Below, one piece after another: positions 18,558 to 28,723 of a stretch of 64,000 nucleotides of DNA (positions within the stretch are counted from its first letter, which is position 1; each line of letters begins with the position of its first letter). Below the pieces are notes generated by a model. The model was not told the origin of the DNA. It worked only from the letters and a program-made list of their open reading frames with translations, and did no database searches. Source of the DNA: Sphingomonadales bacterium (GTDB lineage Bacteria > Bacteroidota > Bacteroidia > Chitinophagales > Chitinophagaceae); NCBI GenBank assembly GCA_016872155.1, contig VHBB01000001.1, positions 62,001 through 126,000 on the forward strand, in the 5' to 3' direction. Both the position numbers and the translations under genes were made by a program.

Positions 18558-21383
18558 ATGCCTAAAGACAACTCCCTCCATTCGGTACTGATTATTGGTT
18601 CGGGCCCCATAATTATCGGGCAAGCCTGCGAATTTGACTACTCGGGCACGCAAGCCGCCCGCAGCCTGCGCGAAGAAGGCATCAAGGTTATTCTGATCAA
18701 CAGCAATCCGGCCACCATTATGACCGACCCCATGATGGCCGATAAAGTTTATCTGTTGCCCCTTACGGTCGAGAGCATCGAGAAGATCTTACAAGAAAAC
18801 CAGATCGATGCCGTTTTGCCCACCATGGGAGGACAAACCGCACTCAACCTGGCCAAAGAGGCCGAAGAGCTGGGGCTGTGGAAACAATACAATGTTCGAT
18901 TGATAGGGGTCGATATCAAGGCCATCGACAAAGCCGAAGACCGTGAGAAGTTCAGGCAATGGATGATAGAGCTGGGGGTGCAAGTTGCCACTGCCAAAAC
19001 CGCGAACTCTTTTTTAGAAGGAAAGGAATTTGCCCAAGAGATCGGATTTCCGCTAGTGATCAGGCCCTCTTTTACATTGGGCGGAACGGGCGGTGGATTT
19101 GTACACGATAAAGAGGATCTCGACGAGGCGCTCAACCGTGGCTTACAAGCCTCTCCGATACACGAAGTGCTGGTCGAAAAAGCGGTATTGGGTTGGAAAG
19201 AGTTTGAATTGGAATTATTGCGTGATGCAGCGAACAACGTATGCATTATTTGCACTGTTGAGAATTTTGATCCGATGGGGGTGCACACCGGCGACTCCAT
19301 AACGGTAGCCCCGGCCATGACGCTCAGCGATACGGCCATGCAATTGATGCGCAATACCGCCATTACCATGATGCGTGACCTGGGTAATTTTGCCGGCGGA
19401 TGCAATGTGCAATTTGCGCTTAACCCAGACACCGAAGAGATCATTGCCATCGAGATCAATCCGCGCGTAAGCCGCTCCTCGGCGCTGGCCAGCAAGGCCA
19501 CGGGCTATCCGATCGCCAAGATCGCAGCCAAACTAGCCATTGGTTACACGCTCGATGAATTAGAAAATCAGATTACCAAGACCACATCGGCCTACTTCGA
19601 ACCTGCCCTCGACTATGTGATCGTCAAGATACCAAGATGGAATTTTGATAAGTTCAAAGGCGCCAACGATACCCTCGGACTTCAAATGAAAAGTGTCGGC
19701 GAGGTCATGGGTATCGGTAGAAGTTTTACCGAAGCCATTCAAAAAGCCTGTCAGAGTTTAGAGAACAACGCCGTAGGGCTGGGCTACTATGGAAAGAGTT
19801 TAATGCGGGCCGAAGAGTTATTAGAATATATCAAGACCCCAAAATGGGATCGGCTGTTCAGGATCAAAGACGCATTGCAAGCCGGTATTTCGGTGGGTTC
19901 GATCTCTAAGGCCACCAATGGCATCGATCGCTGGTTTCTCTTCGAGATCCAAAAGATCGTGGCCATCGAAAAAGAATTAGAAAACTACAGTGTGGACGAT
20001 CTGCCCGAGGCCCTTCTCGAAAAAGCGAAGCTGCATGGTTTTAGTGACGAGCAGATCGCCCGTATTATTCGAAATGGCGACGAAGAGCGCATCTATGAAA
20101 AAAGAAAGCAGCTCGGGCTGACCCGTGTTTATAAAATGGTCGATACCTGTGCAGCCGAGTTCGAAGCCAAGACGCCTTATTTCTACTCGACCTTCGAAAG
20201 AGGGCATCACAATGAAAGTATCGTTAGCGACAAGAAAAAAATTATCGTGCTGGGTTCTGGGCCTAACCGAATTGGTCAGGGCATTGAGTTCGACTATTGC
20301 TGCGTGCACGGACTACTCGCCATTAAAGAGGCCGGCTTCGAGGCGATTATGGTCAATTGTAATCCCGAGACCGTATCTACCGATTTTGACATGGCCGATA
20401 AACTTTATTTCGAGCCCGTGTACTGGGAGCATCTTTGGGAAATTATCGAACATGAGAAACCCGAAGGCGTAATTGTGCAGTTAGGCGGACAAACGGCACT
20501 CAAACTGGCAGAGCGTTTGCACAAAAAAGGAATTCGCATTATTGGCACCTCATTCGACAGCCTGGATATTGCCGAAGACAGAGGGCGTTTTAGCGACATG
20601 CTCAAAGAGCTATCCATTCCCTATCCGGAATATGGAACCGCCTGGTCGGTAGATGATGCGGTCCACGTAGCAAACAAAGTTGGCTATCCTGTATTGGTAA
20701 GACCCTCGTATGTGCTGGGTGGTCAACGCATGCGAATCGTGATCAACGACGAAGAGGTCGAACGTGCGGTGGTCAGCTTGCTCAAACATATTCCCGGCAA
20801 TAAAATCTTGATCGATCATTTTCTGGACCGTTGTCAAGAGGCCGAGATCGATGCCATCTTTGACGGAGAGGATTTTCATGTAATGGGCGTTATGGAGCAT
20901 ATTGAGCCGGCCGGAATTCATTCGGGCGACAGCAATGCAGTACTGCCGGCCTTTAATCTGTCTCCACTGCTTGTACAAAAGATGGAGGAGTACGCCGAAA
21001 AAATTGCCAGAGCCCTCGAGATCCGCGGACTCATCAATATTCAATTTGCCATCAAAGAGGGTAAGGTCTATGTAATTGAAGCCAACCCACGAGCCTCTCG
21101 TACCACTCCCTTTATTGCCAAGGCCTACCAAATTCCTTATTTGAATATCGCCACCAAGGTGATGTTGGGCACACACAAGTTGCGCGATTTTACCATCAAA
21201 AAGAACCTCAAGGGATTCGCCATCAAAGAACCGGTCTTTAGTTTCAATAAGTTCCCGGGCGTCAACAAAGAGCTGGGGCCCGAAATGAAATCGACGGGTG
21301 AGGCCATCCGCTTTATTGATAATCTGCGTGACCCGTACTTTAGACAGCTCTACAAAGACCGAAGTATGTATTTGAGCAAGTAA
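18558..21383 (+). CDS. carB: carbamoyl-phosphate synthase large subunit (short form without MGS-like domain)
   Basis: Uses ammonia delivered by CarA, bicarbonate and two ATP to make carbamoyl phosphate for pyrimidine and arginine synthesis. The 941-residue protein has two ATP-grasp halves: the first opens with IIGSGPIIIGQACEFDYSG (residues about 11-30), the second with VLGSGPNRIGQGIEFDYCCVH (about 565-585). Each has the PSFTLGGTGGG or PSYVLGGQRM loop. It ends at RQLYKDRSMYLSK, where the E. coli protein (1073) continues into the MGS-like allosteric domain. This short form is usual in Bacteroidota and is not a truncation. No carA is adjacent. UMP/ornithine control of the E. coli kind would not be expected. 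Confidence 0.97.
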   Translation: MPKDNSLHSVLIIGSGPIIIGQACEFDYSGTQAARSLREEGIKVILINSNPATIMTDPMMADKVYLLPLTVESIEKILQENQIDAVLPTMGGQTALNLAKEAEELGLWKQYNVRLIGVDIKAIDKAEDREKFRQWMIELGVQVATAKTANSFLEGKEFAQEIGFPLVIRPSFTLGGTGGGFVHDKEDLDEALNRGLQASPIHEVLVEKAVLGWKEFELELLRDAANNVCIICTVENFDPMGVHTGDSITVAPAMTLSDTAMQLMRNTAITMMRDLGNFAGGCNVQFALNPDTEEIIAIEINPRVSRSSALASKATGYPIAKIAAKLAIGYTLDELENQITKTTSAYFEPALDYVIVKIPRWNFDKFKGANDTLGLQMKSVGEVMGIGRSFTEAIQKACQSLENNAVGLGYYGKSLMRAEELLEYIKTPKWDRLFRIKDALQAGISVGSISKATNGIDRWFLFEIQKIVAIEKELENYSVDDLPEALLEKAKLHGFSDEQIARIIRNGDEERIYEKRKQLGLTRVYKMVDTCAAEFEAKTPYFYSTFERGHHNESIVSDKKKIIVLGSGPNRIGQGIEFDYCCVHGLLAIKEAGFEAIMVNCNPETVSTDFDMADKLYFEPVYWEHLWEIIEHEKPEGVIVQLGGQTALKLAERLHKKGIRIIGTSFDSLDIAEDRGRFSDMLKELSIPYPEYGTAWSVDDAVHVANKVGYPVLVRPSYVLGGQRMRIVINDEEVERAVVSLLKHIPGNKILIDHFLDRCQEAEIDAIFDGEDFHVMGVMEHIEPAGIHSGDSNAVLPAFNLSPLLVQKMEEYAEKIARALEIRGLINIQFAIKEGKVYVIEANPRASRTTPFIAKAYQIPYLNIATKVMLGTHKLRDFTIKKNLKGFAIKEPVFSFNKFPGVNKELGPEMKSTGEAIRFIDNLRDPYFRQLYKDRSMYLSK

Positions 21384-21435
21384 GCCGGTTAATTATCACT
21401 GGTAGCGGGCATGGCCAAGCCTTATCTTATGGTCC

Positions 21436-23546
21436 ATGCATCCCGCGCTACTTTACTATTGGTACCGCACCCCCTTATTGCGACCGGTCATAGGACTTGC
21501 TGCCGGGATCCTCTTTCAATGGTATAAGCCACTGCCTATTTTTTTTATTGCGGCGGTAGCAGGCCTGGCACTATGGCTCTTGCTTTATTGGGCAGCCGTT
21601 CCCTTGCGAAGATGGGTAACCGCTCTCTCACTGCTTTCAAGCGGCCTGCTCTTTTTTGCGGCCGGTAGCTGGCGTTGCATCAAGGCCGATGTTCGCCATC
21701 ACCCGCAGTGGCTGGGTGCAACCATAGAAAATAACTTCAATGTCAATACGGGTGACAGGACTAAAGCAGCCATTACCTGGGAATATGTACTAGACGAAGC
21801 CTCCGCAGAAAAAAAACAAAGTCTGTCGCTGGTGGCAACCGTACTGGCGCAATACCAAAACACCCTTCGCACTCCTTGTTACGGAAAGATCCTGATGGTG
21901 CTGGCAAAAGACAAACAAGCCGCGTTGTTACGCGCAGGCGATACGCTGCGCTCAGCGCGGCTCCCGCTTGCGATTACACCGCCCGCAAATCCCGGCCAGC
22001 GCAATTGGCAACAGGTGCAACTAATGAAAGGAATCACGCACCGACTTTTTTTAAAGACCGGCGACTATCATATTATGCCCGATACAACCTCGTTTATAGT
22101 GCAAAGAGCGCTCGTCGTGCTGCAAAAGAAAATACTATGTATTCTCCAACGCTATATTCCCGATACGGCAGCAGCCGCTCTGACACAGGCCTTGCTAATT
22201 GGATATCGCCAAGATCTCGATCCTGCACTAAGCCGATCGTATAGCAACACCGGTACTATTCATATTATTGCCATTTCGGGTATGCACCTGGCACTGATCG
22301 GCGGTTTGCTCAGTTGGGGTTTGCGCCCCCTCGACAGGTGGCGCTTGCTAAAACAAGTGACGCAACTACTTGTACTGGGCATATTGTGGCTATTTAGTCT
22401 GCTGGCGGGTGGCGCCCCTTCTTTGTTAAGAGCCACTTTATTATTTAGTTCGGTTGCCTTCGGAGAGATAATGCATAGAAGAGGCAACTCTTTAAATACG
22501 CTTATGGCGGCGGCCTTCTTGCTGCTGTGCTATGATCCCTTTTGGCTCTGGGACCTCGGCTTTCAGCTGTCGTTTGCCGCAGTGGCTGGCATTTTATTGG
22601 TCGGGAGATATTTAGCAAGAAAATTAAGTCATACCAAGATCTGGTGGCATGCCCCGGGACAATTGATCGCTATTAGTATCGCGGCCCAGTTATTTACCAC
22701 CCCGCTTTCACTTTTTCATTTTCATCAGTTTCCGGGTGCTTTTTTTTGCTGGGGAATTTACTCGCCGTTCCTATTTCGAACCTTGTGTTGACCGCCCTGC
22801 TATTATTGGTTATCGTCAGTCCGTTTTCGTTACCGGCTACCCTGATCGGAAAAGCGATCAGTTTTTTAATTCAAATCATGAACGGATTTATAACATGGCT
22901 AGAACGTATTCCCGGATTGTTGCTGACCGACCTGCAATGGGAGTTACCCGAAACGATACTGCTAATGGTCTTGCTACTCGCTGCCGCTCATTGGGTCATC
23001 AATAAAAGTCATGGGGGGCGTCTACTCACCTTGCTTTCGGGGCTGGCACTAGTCTACTGCCAAGCAACATTGAAACTACGTAATCAACAGCAGCGCCACA
23101 TAATCGTCTACCACCTGCCCGGTGCTACGGCCATTGACTGGATAGCGGGTACCACCTGCTACAGTTTTATAGATAGCGGGTCCACGAAAGACCCCGGTCG
23201 GCTGCAATACACCTTACAACAGGCTCGTCAACACTATGGAGTGCGTTACGTTACTTCGTTGCCCATCGGACAGCAACTTCGGTTGGGCGAAAATAAAATA
23301 TGGCTGGCCGACAAACAGCGCACCCCACCCACTCCCGATTCGACCCTGATCGACCTGCTTGTGGTCAACCAGCGATCTCCAATTAGGGGAGAGACCTGGG
23401 TGCATCACCGAACTATAAAAACCGTTATTATCGATGCTTCTGTCGGCACACGCACTCGTACGCAATGGCTGGCCCTGCTCGACAGCATGGGTCTTACGGT
23501 GCACGATACCCAGACAGAAGGCGCCTTTGTAAGCTCCTTTCGATAA
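21436..23546 (+). pseudogene. comEC: ComEC/Rec2 competence channel protein, split by a frameshift at a T8 run
   Basis: ComEC is the inner-membrane channel that passes single-stranded DNA into the cytoplasm in natural transformation. The first frame (21436-22791) encodes a DUF4131-like N-terminus with several TM helices and the competence core, including YSNTGTIHIIAISGMHLALIGGLLSWGL. It then runs into unrelated residues after QFPGAFF. The second frame takes over from about 22746 with LLGNLLAVPISNLVLTALL, the expected continuation, plus the remaining helices and the C-terminal soluble domain to 23546. Together they make about 700 residues, the normal Bacteroidota length. The switch lies in GC-T8-GC at 22740-22747; nine or six Ts restore the frame. 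It could be a real inactivating slip, a phase-variable tract, transcriptional slippage or a sequencing error. Confidence 0.88.
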
Positions 23547-23582
23547 AGTACCTTCGCCCCTTCTTACCCACCGGCTTTAGCA

Positions 23583-25094
23583 ATGGAAAAAAAAATTAGC
23601 ACCGCTCTAATCTCCGTCTTTTACAAAGACGGGCTGGAACCTCTACTTCATCAACTGCACCAACTGGGAGTTACGATCTACTCCACCGGAGGCACGCAAC
23701 AGTTTATTACATCGCTGGGCATACCTGTTATTGCGGTTGAAACACTCACCGGCTATCCTTCTATCTTAGGTGGAAGGGTCAAGACCTTACACCCCTCGGT
23801 GTTTGGTGGCATCTTAGGAAAGCGAGATGATGCCACGCATGTGCAAGAAATGCAGCAGTACCAAATTCCTACACTAGACCTGGTCATCGTCGATCTCTAT
23901 CCATTCGAAGAGACCGTAGCGGCCACGGCAGACGAAAAGGCCATCATTGAAAAAATCGATATCGGCGGGCCTTCGATGATCAGGGCCGCCGCCAAGAACT
24001 TTAGTGACGTTACCGTGGTGGCTGCAAAAAAAGAATATGAGCCGCTACGACAATTACTGGCCGATCAACAAGGGATGATTACACTGGCCCAACGAAAACA
24101 ATTGGCAGCCCATGCCTTTGCCATCGTGGCCCAATACGACGCCGCCATTGCGCAGTATTTCGATCCGCAAGGGTCGACCGGTTTTGTAAAGGCCATCGGC
24201 ACATCGCGCTCGCTTCGCTACGGAGAAAATCCACACCAAGCTGCCCTATTCTATGGCCGCACCGAAGACCTGTTTACACAATTGCGTGGCAAGGAACTTT
24301 CGTACAATAATTTACTCGATATAGAAGCAGCTCTTCAATTGATCGGAGAGTTCGAAGAAACCTGCTTTGCCATAATCAAACATAATAATGTATGTGGCGT
24401 TGCCCTTCGCCCCACGGTCTTTGAAGCCTGGCAGTCGGCGCTAGCCGGCGATCCGGAGAGTGCATTTGGAGGCGTGCTGGTATGTAACCGTACCATCGAT
24501 AAAGAAACGGCGGCCTCTATTCAGGATATTTTCTTCGAAGTGCTCATGGCCCCTTCTTTTAGCGAAGAGGCCTTACAGCTTTTACAAACAAAAAAGAATC
24601 GCATTCTGCTGCAGTTGGTTTCTACAAAACCTAACCAAAGACAATTTCGGTCTGCGCTGGGCGGTGTATTGGTACAAGACAGCGATAACGGCAATGTGTC
24701 CGAATGGAACCAGGTGTCCGGCCCGCCTTGCTCGGAGGCTACCAAGGCCGACCTGTTATTTGCCAACCTTATTGCCAAGCATCTTAAGTCGAATGCGATC
24801 GCACTGGTAAAAAACAAGCAACTGATCGGAAAAGGATGCGGACAAACCAGTCGAATCGATTCACTTCGCCAAGCCCTGGAGAAAGCCCGACAGTTCAAGT
24901 TCGAGTTACGGGGAGCCGTTATGGCCAGTGATGCCTTCTTTCCATTTGGGGATTGTGTCGAAATGGGACACCAGGCTGGCATCGATGCCTTTATTCAACC
25001 CGGCGGTTCCATTCGTGATCAGGATTCCATTGATTATTGTAAACAACATCAGCTTACGCTGATCATAACGGGGCAACGACATTTTAAGCACTAA
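23583..25094 (+). CDS. purH: bifunctional AICAR formyltransferase / IMP cyclohydrolase PurH
   Basis: Catalyses the last two steps of IMP synthesis. Over 503 residues it shows the N-terminal MGS-like IMP cyclohydrolase domain (STGGTQQFI and LGGRVKTLHPSVFGGILG, about residues 34-80) and the C-terminal AICAR transformylase domain with RYGENPHQAALF near 210, IIKHNNVCGVA near 265, and GKGCGQTSRIDS followed by ASDAFFPFGD and FIQPGGSIRDQD near the end. The lysine-histidine pair IIKHNN of the transformylase site is intact. The ATG follows comEC after 36 bp. Length matches the family. Confidence 0.97.
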   Translation: MEKKISTALISVFYKDGLEPLLHQLHQLGVTIYSTGGTQQFITSLGIPVIAVETLTGYPSILGGRVKTLHPSVFGGILGKRDDATHVQEMQQYQIPTLDLVIVDLYPFEETVAATADEKAIIEKIDIGGPSMIRAAAKNFSDVTVVAAKKEYEPLRQLLADQQGMITLAQRKQLAAHAFAIVAQYDAAIAQYFDPQGSTGFVKAIGTSRSLRYGENPHQAALFYGRTEDLFTQLRGKELSYNNLLDIEAALQLIGEFEETCFAIIKHNNVCGVALRPTVFEAWQSALAGDPESAFGGVLVCNRTIDKETAASIQDIFFEVLMAPSFSEEALQLLQTKKNRILLQLVSTKPNQRQFRSALGGVLVQDSDNGNVSEWNQVSGPPCSEATKADLLFANLIAKHLKSNAIALVKNKQLIGKGCGQTSRIDSLRQALEKARQFKFELRGAVMASDAFFPFGDCVEMGHQAGIDAFIQPGGSIRDQDSIDYCKQHQLTLIITGQRHFKH

Positions 25095-25120
25095 CCGCTT
25101 GTATCGCGCCCATCTCTACT

Positions 25121-26038
25121 ATGTCTACCTTGCCTAACACCCGGCCGAAAGCACTCTTGGCGCTGGCAGCCGTTTGTTTGTTGTGGGGAACCACCTGGGT
25201 GGCCTCTAAAGAAGGAACAAGACATATCCCCGCCCTTCAGCTGGCCGGAATGCGACAACTGGCTGCGGGCATTCTCTATGTTTGTTTTTTTCTTTACAAG
25301 AAAACTCCCCTGCCCAGCGGCAAAGAGTGGAGAGCGGTACTACTACTCAGTTTTTTGAATTTTGTAATGAGTAACGGACTTAGCACCTGGGGGGTCAACT
25401 ATATTTCTGCCGGACTGGGCTCTATAATGGGAGCCATCTTTCCGTTGTGGCTGGTGGTGATCGGATTCTTTACGCAAAAAGAGAGAATGCCCGGCAAAGC
25501 AATTTCCGGACTACTACTTGGATTTGGGGGTGTATGCATAATTTTTTACGATCACTTAAAAGATTTTCTCGATCCCGATTTTCGGTTCGGCATATTGCTC
25601 TCGCTGATCGCCACGTGGACCTGGGCCTTTGCCACGCTGTACACCAAACAACAGGCCACACGCTTTAATCCCTATTTTAGTTTGGGTATACAAATGTTCT
25701 TATCCGGCCTGCTGCTTACTGTCTTTACCCAAGCCACTGGCTGGTCCATTCCTTTTACCGCCATTTCATGTAATGCGTGGATGGTGATCGGCTATCTGGT
25801 TTTTTTTGGATCGGTGCTCTCTTTTATTGCCTATCTGTATGCCTTACAACATTTACCTACCGAACAAGCCTCGATCTATGCCTATGTAAATCCGGTCGTA
25901 GCGTTACTGTTTGGAGCCCTTCTTTTCGACGAGCGAATAACAGTTTTTATTTTAGGAGGAGGCGCAGTAACCCTGCTGGGTGTATGGATGGTCAACAAAG
26001 CGTTCAGTGCAGAAAGAAGAACAGAGACACAACCTTAA
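25121..26038 (+). CDS. EamA/DMT-superfamily metabolite transporter
   Basis: Integral membrane protein of 305 residues with ten predicted helices arranged as two EamA repeats. The N-terminus has the family pattern AAVCLLWGTTWVASKEGTRHIPALQLAGMRQLAAG. The second repeat includes FFGSVLSFIAYLYALQHLPTEQASIYAYVNPVVALLFGALLFDERIT, a classic RhaT/EamA signature. Members export amino acids, nucleobases or other metabolites, but the substrate cannot be read from sequence or context. It follows purH by 26 bp and may share its transcript. It converges with lutB. Confidence 0.88.
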   Translation: MSTLPNTRPKALLALAAVCLLWGTTWVASKEGTRHIPALQLAGMRQLAAGILYVCFFLYKKTPLPSGKEWRAVLLLSFLNFVMSNGLSTWGVNYISAGLGSIMGAIFPLWLVVIGFFTQKERMPGKAISGLLLGFGGVCIIFYDHLKDFLDPDFRFGILLSLIATWTWAFATLYTKQQATRFNPYFSLGIQMFLSGLLLTVFTQATGWSIPFTAISCNAWMVIGYLVFFGSVLSFIAYLYALQHLPTEQASIYAYVNPVVALLFGALLFDERITVFILGGGAVTLLGVWMVNKAFSAERRTETQP

Positions 26039-26076
26039 GTAGAAAATTTATCGGTACAACGAAAGTATCGAAGACC

Positions 26077-27456
26077 TTAGCGGTCGCCGTACTTTTCTCT
26101 CCAGCGTTGGTTAAAGGTCTTTTCAGGAAAATGCAGTTCGCCCCGTTTGGCGGTCCATCCCGTAACCACTTTATTGACAAACCAGTTTTTCATCTTACCC
26201 GTAGCCAGGTTGAGGGCCGGACGAAACAGCATGGCTTGTTTCCAAGCACGCCAGGCGATCTTTTCTAATAACTCGGCCTTGCCTTCTCGCACCGACTCGT
26301 AACGATTTTCGAGTAGCAATTCGTGCAAGTTGATCTTAACGGCACAAACCTCTGTACAGTTTCCGCATAGCGAAGAAGCAAAGCTCAAATGCTTGAATTC
26401 ATCCATGCCCTGCAAGTGGGGGGTAATGACCGAACCGATCGGACCGCTATACGTAACACCATAGGCATGCCCGCCAATATTTTTGTAAATAGGACAAGCA
26501 TTCAAACAAGCGCCGCAACGAATACAATACAGACTTTCGCGTTGCCGTTCGTCGGCCAGTATATGGGTACGTCCATTATCGAGTAAGATCACATACATAT
26601 CGGTAGGACCATCGGTCTCGCAGGGTTGACGAGGACCGGTCACTAACGAATTATATACCGTTACCTGCTGTCCGGTACCGAAGGTGGCCAGCAAAGGCCA
26701 GAAGAGTCCCAGTTCGTTGATCGATGAGATCACTTTTTCTATACCCGCAATAACGATATGCGTGTCGGGCCAGGCACAGCTTAATCTTGCATTGCCTTCG
26801 TTCTCGGTTACCGCAATACCGCCTACATCACTAACAATAAAATTGGCGCCGGTAACACCGATCTCTGCTTGTACATATTTTTCGCGCAAGATCTCGCGAG
26901 CGGTCAAGGTGAGTTGCTCGGGAGTGGCCTTGGGATCGGTACCCAATTTTTCTGCAAAGAGTTTCGCTACATCCTCTTTGCTCTTATGCATGGCAGGCGT
27001 TACAATATGATAAGGGGCCTCCCCATCTAATTGCTGAATATATTCACCCAGGTCGGTCTCTACACTATCTACACCGATGCTTTGCAGGTAATCATTAAGA
27101 TGGATCTCTTCGGTTACCATACTCTTGCTCTTGACCAGGGTCTTGCACTTTTTCTCGCGACAGATGCGACCAATGGCGTCCAGTGCCTGTTGCGCATCTT
27201 CGGCCCAGATTACTTTGGCTCCGCGGCGGGTAATAGTTGCTTCGAAGAGTTCCAGTTGTTGATCGAGCGTAGCGATCGCTTTCCATTTGGCATTCTTGGC
27301 ACGCTCACGCGCCAACTCGAGGTCCATGAATTGCTGTTTGCCCTTAGGAACGACCGCATTGTACTTGCCAATATTAAAATTGATCTTGCGACGATGCTCC
27401 CGATCGGCGGCTTTGATGGTACTTTTCGCTAAAAATTGTTCTTGGGTCGTGTTCAC
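26077..27456 (-). CDS. LutB-type iron-sulfur LUD protein (lactate utilization protein B)
   Basis: Protein of 459 residues of the LutB/YkgF family, the iron-sulfur component of the LutABC lactate oxidation system. The N-terminal LUD domain (about 70-300) is followed by two 4Fe-4S ferredoxin motifs, CIRCGACLNACPIYKN near 307-322 and LCGNCTEVCAVKINLHELL near 360. A C-terminal helical tail completes it. The start is GTG at 27456. No LutA-like CCG-domain gene is present in the window, and a LutC-like LUD protein is 13 kb away in the ftsH block. The assignment to lactate oxidation is therefore by family only. It is preceded by the DUF3109 gene, 16 bp upstream. Confidence 0.88.
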   Translation of the reverse strand: MNTTQEQFLAKSTIKAADREHRRKINFNIGKYNAVVPKGKQQFMDLELARERAKNAKWKAIATLDQQLELFEATITRRGAKVIWAEDAQQALDAIGRICREKKCKTLVKSKSMVTEEIHLNDYLQSIGVDSVETDLGEYIQQLDGEAPYHIVTPAMHKSKEDVAKLFAEKLGTDPKATPEQLTLTAREILREKYVQAEIGVTGANFIVSDVGGIAVTENEGNARLSCAWPDTHIVIAGIEKVISSINELGLFWPLLATFGTGQQVTVYNSLVTGPRQPCETDGPTDMYVILLDNGRTHILADERQRESLYCIRCGACLNACPIYKNIGGHAYGVTYSGPIGSVITPHLQGMDEFKHLSFASSLCGNCTEVCAVKINLHELLLENRYESVREGKAELLEKIAWRAWKQAMLFRPALNLATGKMKNWFVNKVVTGWTAKRGELHFPEKTFNQRWREKYGDR

Positions 27457-27472
27457 GGTCGAAAATTACACA

Positions 27473-28075
27473 CTATTCTTTAAAGTCGATCTCTTCCCAG
27501 TCGCCTTTTGCGATCGTGTCTAGCGCATTCCAGAAATCGAGCCCCCACTTTCGAACAATAGGTTCTTTTAAAAATTGATAGACGGGCACCTGTAGTTTCT
27601 CTCCTAATGCACAGCCGCCCGCACACAAGACTTGTCTGGGTTCGTAATTGACCCTTTCGTAATCACCGTGCTTTCCGGGTTTGGCGGTTACGGGATAAAG
27701 ATGACAGCTGATGGGTTTTTTCCAATCGATCTTGTTTTCGGCATGGGCCTTTTCGAACGCGCATTGGATCGAACCATCTTGCAGGCGAATTCCATACGCG
27801 CAGATCTCTTTATCGCTGTCTACGGTGGGTGTAACCCAGCCGAACTCGTCGTTCCACACATAACGTCCCTTTTGTTCGAGCGTAGCGAGCGCTGTGGCCG
27901 ACAGGTAGGGCGTAATGGTATCGATAACGCGATCGATGATCGCTTTTTCAGTTTCGTCGAGTGGAGCACCGGCTGCTCCATCTTCGCAGCATCCTCCCTT
28001 GCAACGGGCCAGATCGCAGACGAATTTCTTATCGACCAGATCTTCGCTAATCAGTATGTTATCGAGTACGATCAT
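27473..28075 (-). CDS. DUF3109 family protein, cysteine-rich (YkgJ-like)
   Basis: Cytoplasmic protein of unknown function, 200 residues, conserved across Bacteroidota. The N-terminus has VCDLARCKGGCCEDGAAGAPL, a CxxxxC..CC cluster resembling the CxxCC metal-binding motif of YkgJ/UPF0153 proteins. Further cysteines occur in SIQCAF, ISCHLYPV and VLCAGGCALG. The pattern suggests a bound metal or Fe-S cluster, but no activity is known. Its ATG overlaps the gldD stop (ATGA, 4 bp), which indicates coupled translation with gldD upstream. Confidence 0.85.
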   Translation of the reverse strand: MIVLDNILISEDLVDKKFVCDLARCKGGCCEDGAAGAPLDETEKAIIDRVIDTITPYLSATALATLEQKGRYVWNDEFGWVTPTVDSDKEICAYGIRLQDGSIQCAFEKAHAENKIDWKKPISCHLYPVTAKPGKHGDYERVNYEPRQVLCAGGCALGEKLQVPVYQFLKEPIVRKWGLDFWNALDTIAKGDWEEIDFKE

Positions 28076-28680
28076 TGACCAGGGTTACGCCACTGCAAGG
28101 TGTTGATAAGATGAAGCAGATCTTTTTTTAGAAAGTCATTGACAATGCCCAACGAATCGGCATTGGGAGTAGCATCGAAATACAAGGCGCCTCGTAAAAA
28201 ATGATGAACAGAATCGGTTACGAAGAACTGATTGGCCGTGGCCGTATTACCTCCCAGCGAAAAATAAATTCCTTCGGTACCATTAGGAGTTCGCATTACG
28301 CTGTCTACGATCTGCGTGGCCATATTTACATGCTGTCGGTAGGCCAGCTTGAATCCATCTTGCACCAACGAATCGAATCCTGCACGACTGGTGACAGGCT
28401 TATAGCTAATGTAGATGCGTCCGGCAAACTGCGAAAAGTCGATATTGATCCACCAATCATCGGCCGGGTCTTGAAAAAAAGTACTGTCTTTGCTAACCGT
28501 CCCATACACAGGATACTCAAAAGTATAGGGGTAACCGGGCCGATCAAAGACCTGGTATCGCTTTTCCGGAAAAGCGATCTTATAGTATCCTCGTTTTTTT
28601 CCGGCCGTATAATCGCTATTACAAGATAGAATCATTAACAGGAGTCCCGCGCTATATACTATCTTTTTAAAAAGGTCCAT
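28072..28680 (-). CDS. gldD: gliding motility lipoprotein GldD
   Basis: Lipoprotein required for gliding and for type IX secretion in Flavobacterium. The 202-residue protein has a lipoprotein signal ending in LMILSC (Cys20), then the family hallmark KKRGYYKIAFPEKRYQVFD and YPYTFEYPVYGTVSKD, and ends without a membrane segment. The exact biochemical role of GldD is not established. Gene order here, mutY-gldE-gldD, follows the conserved Bacteroidota cluster. Its stop overlaps the start of the DUF3109 gene. Confidence 0.93.
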   Translation of the reverse strand: MDLFKKIVYSAGLLLMILSCNSDYTAGKKRGYYKIAFPEKRYQVFDRPGYPYTFEYPVYGTVSKDSTFFQDPADDWWINIDFSQFAGRIYISYKPVTSRAGFDSLVQDGFKLAYRQHVNMATQIVDSVMRTPNGTEGIYFSLGGNTATANQFFVTDSVHHFLRGALYFDATPNADSLGIVNDFLKKDLLHLINTLQWRNPGQ

Positions 28681-28723
28681 GCATTTGTTTTAAGCACAGG
28701 CTCACCTAAGGGTCTGCGCATTA

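Noticed and set aside
18749-19501. Long antisense frame opposite carB (250 codons)
   Set aside because: It mirrors the carB codon pattern, has low-complexity Ser/Leu composition and no family resemblance.
18558-21383. carB as a C-terminally truncated gene
   Set aside because: The ~940-residue form without the MGS-like domain is normal for Bacteroidota CarB.
28101-28109. TGTTGATAA (minus-strand TTATCAACA) in gldD as another DnaA box
   Set aside because: It lies inside a coding sequence with no AT-rich neighbour; isolated 9-mers are expected by chance.
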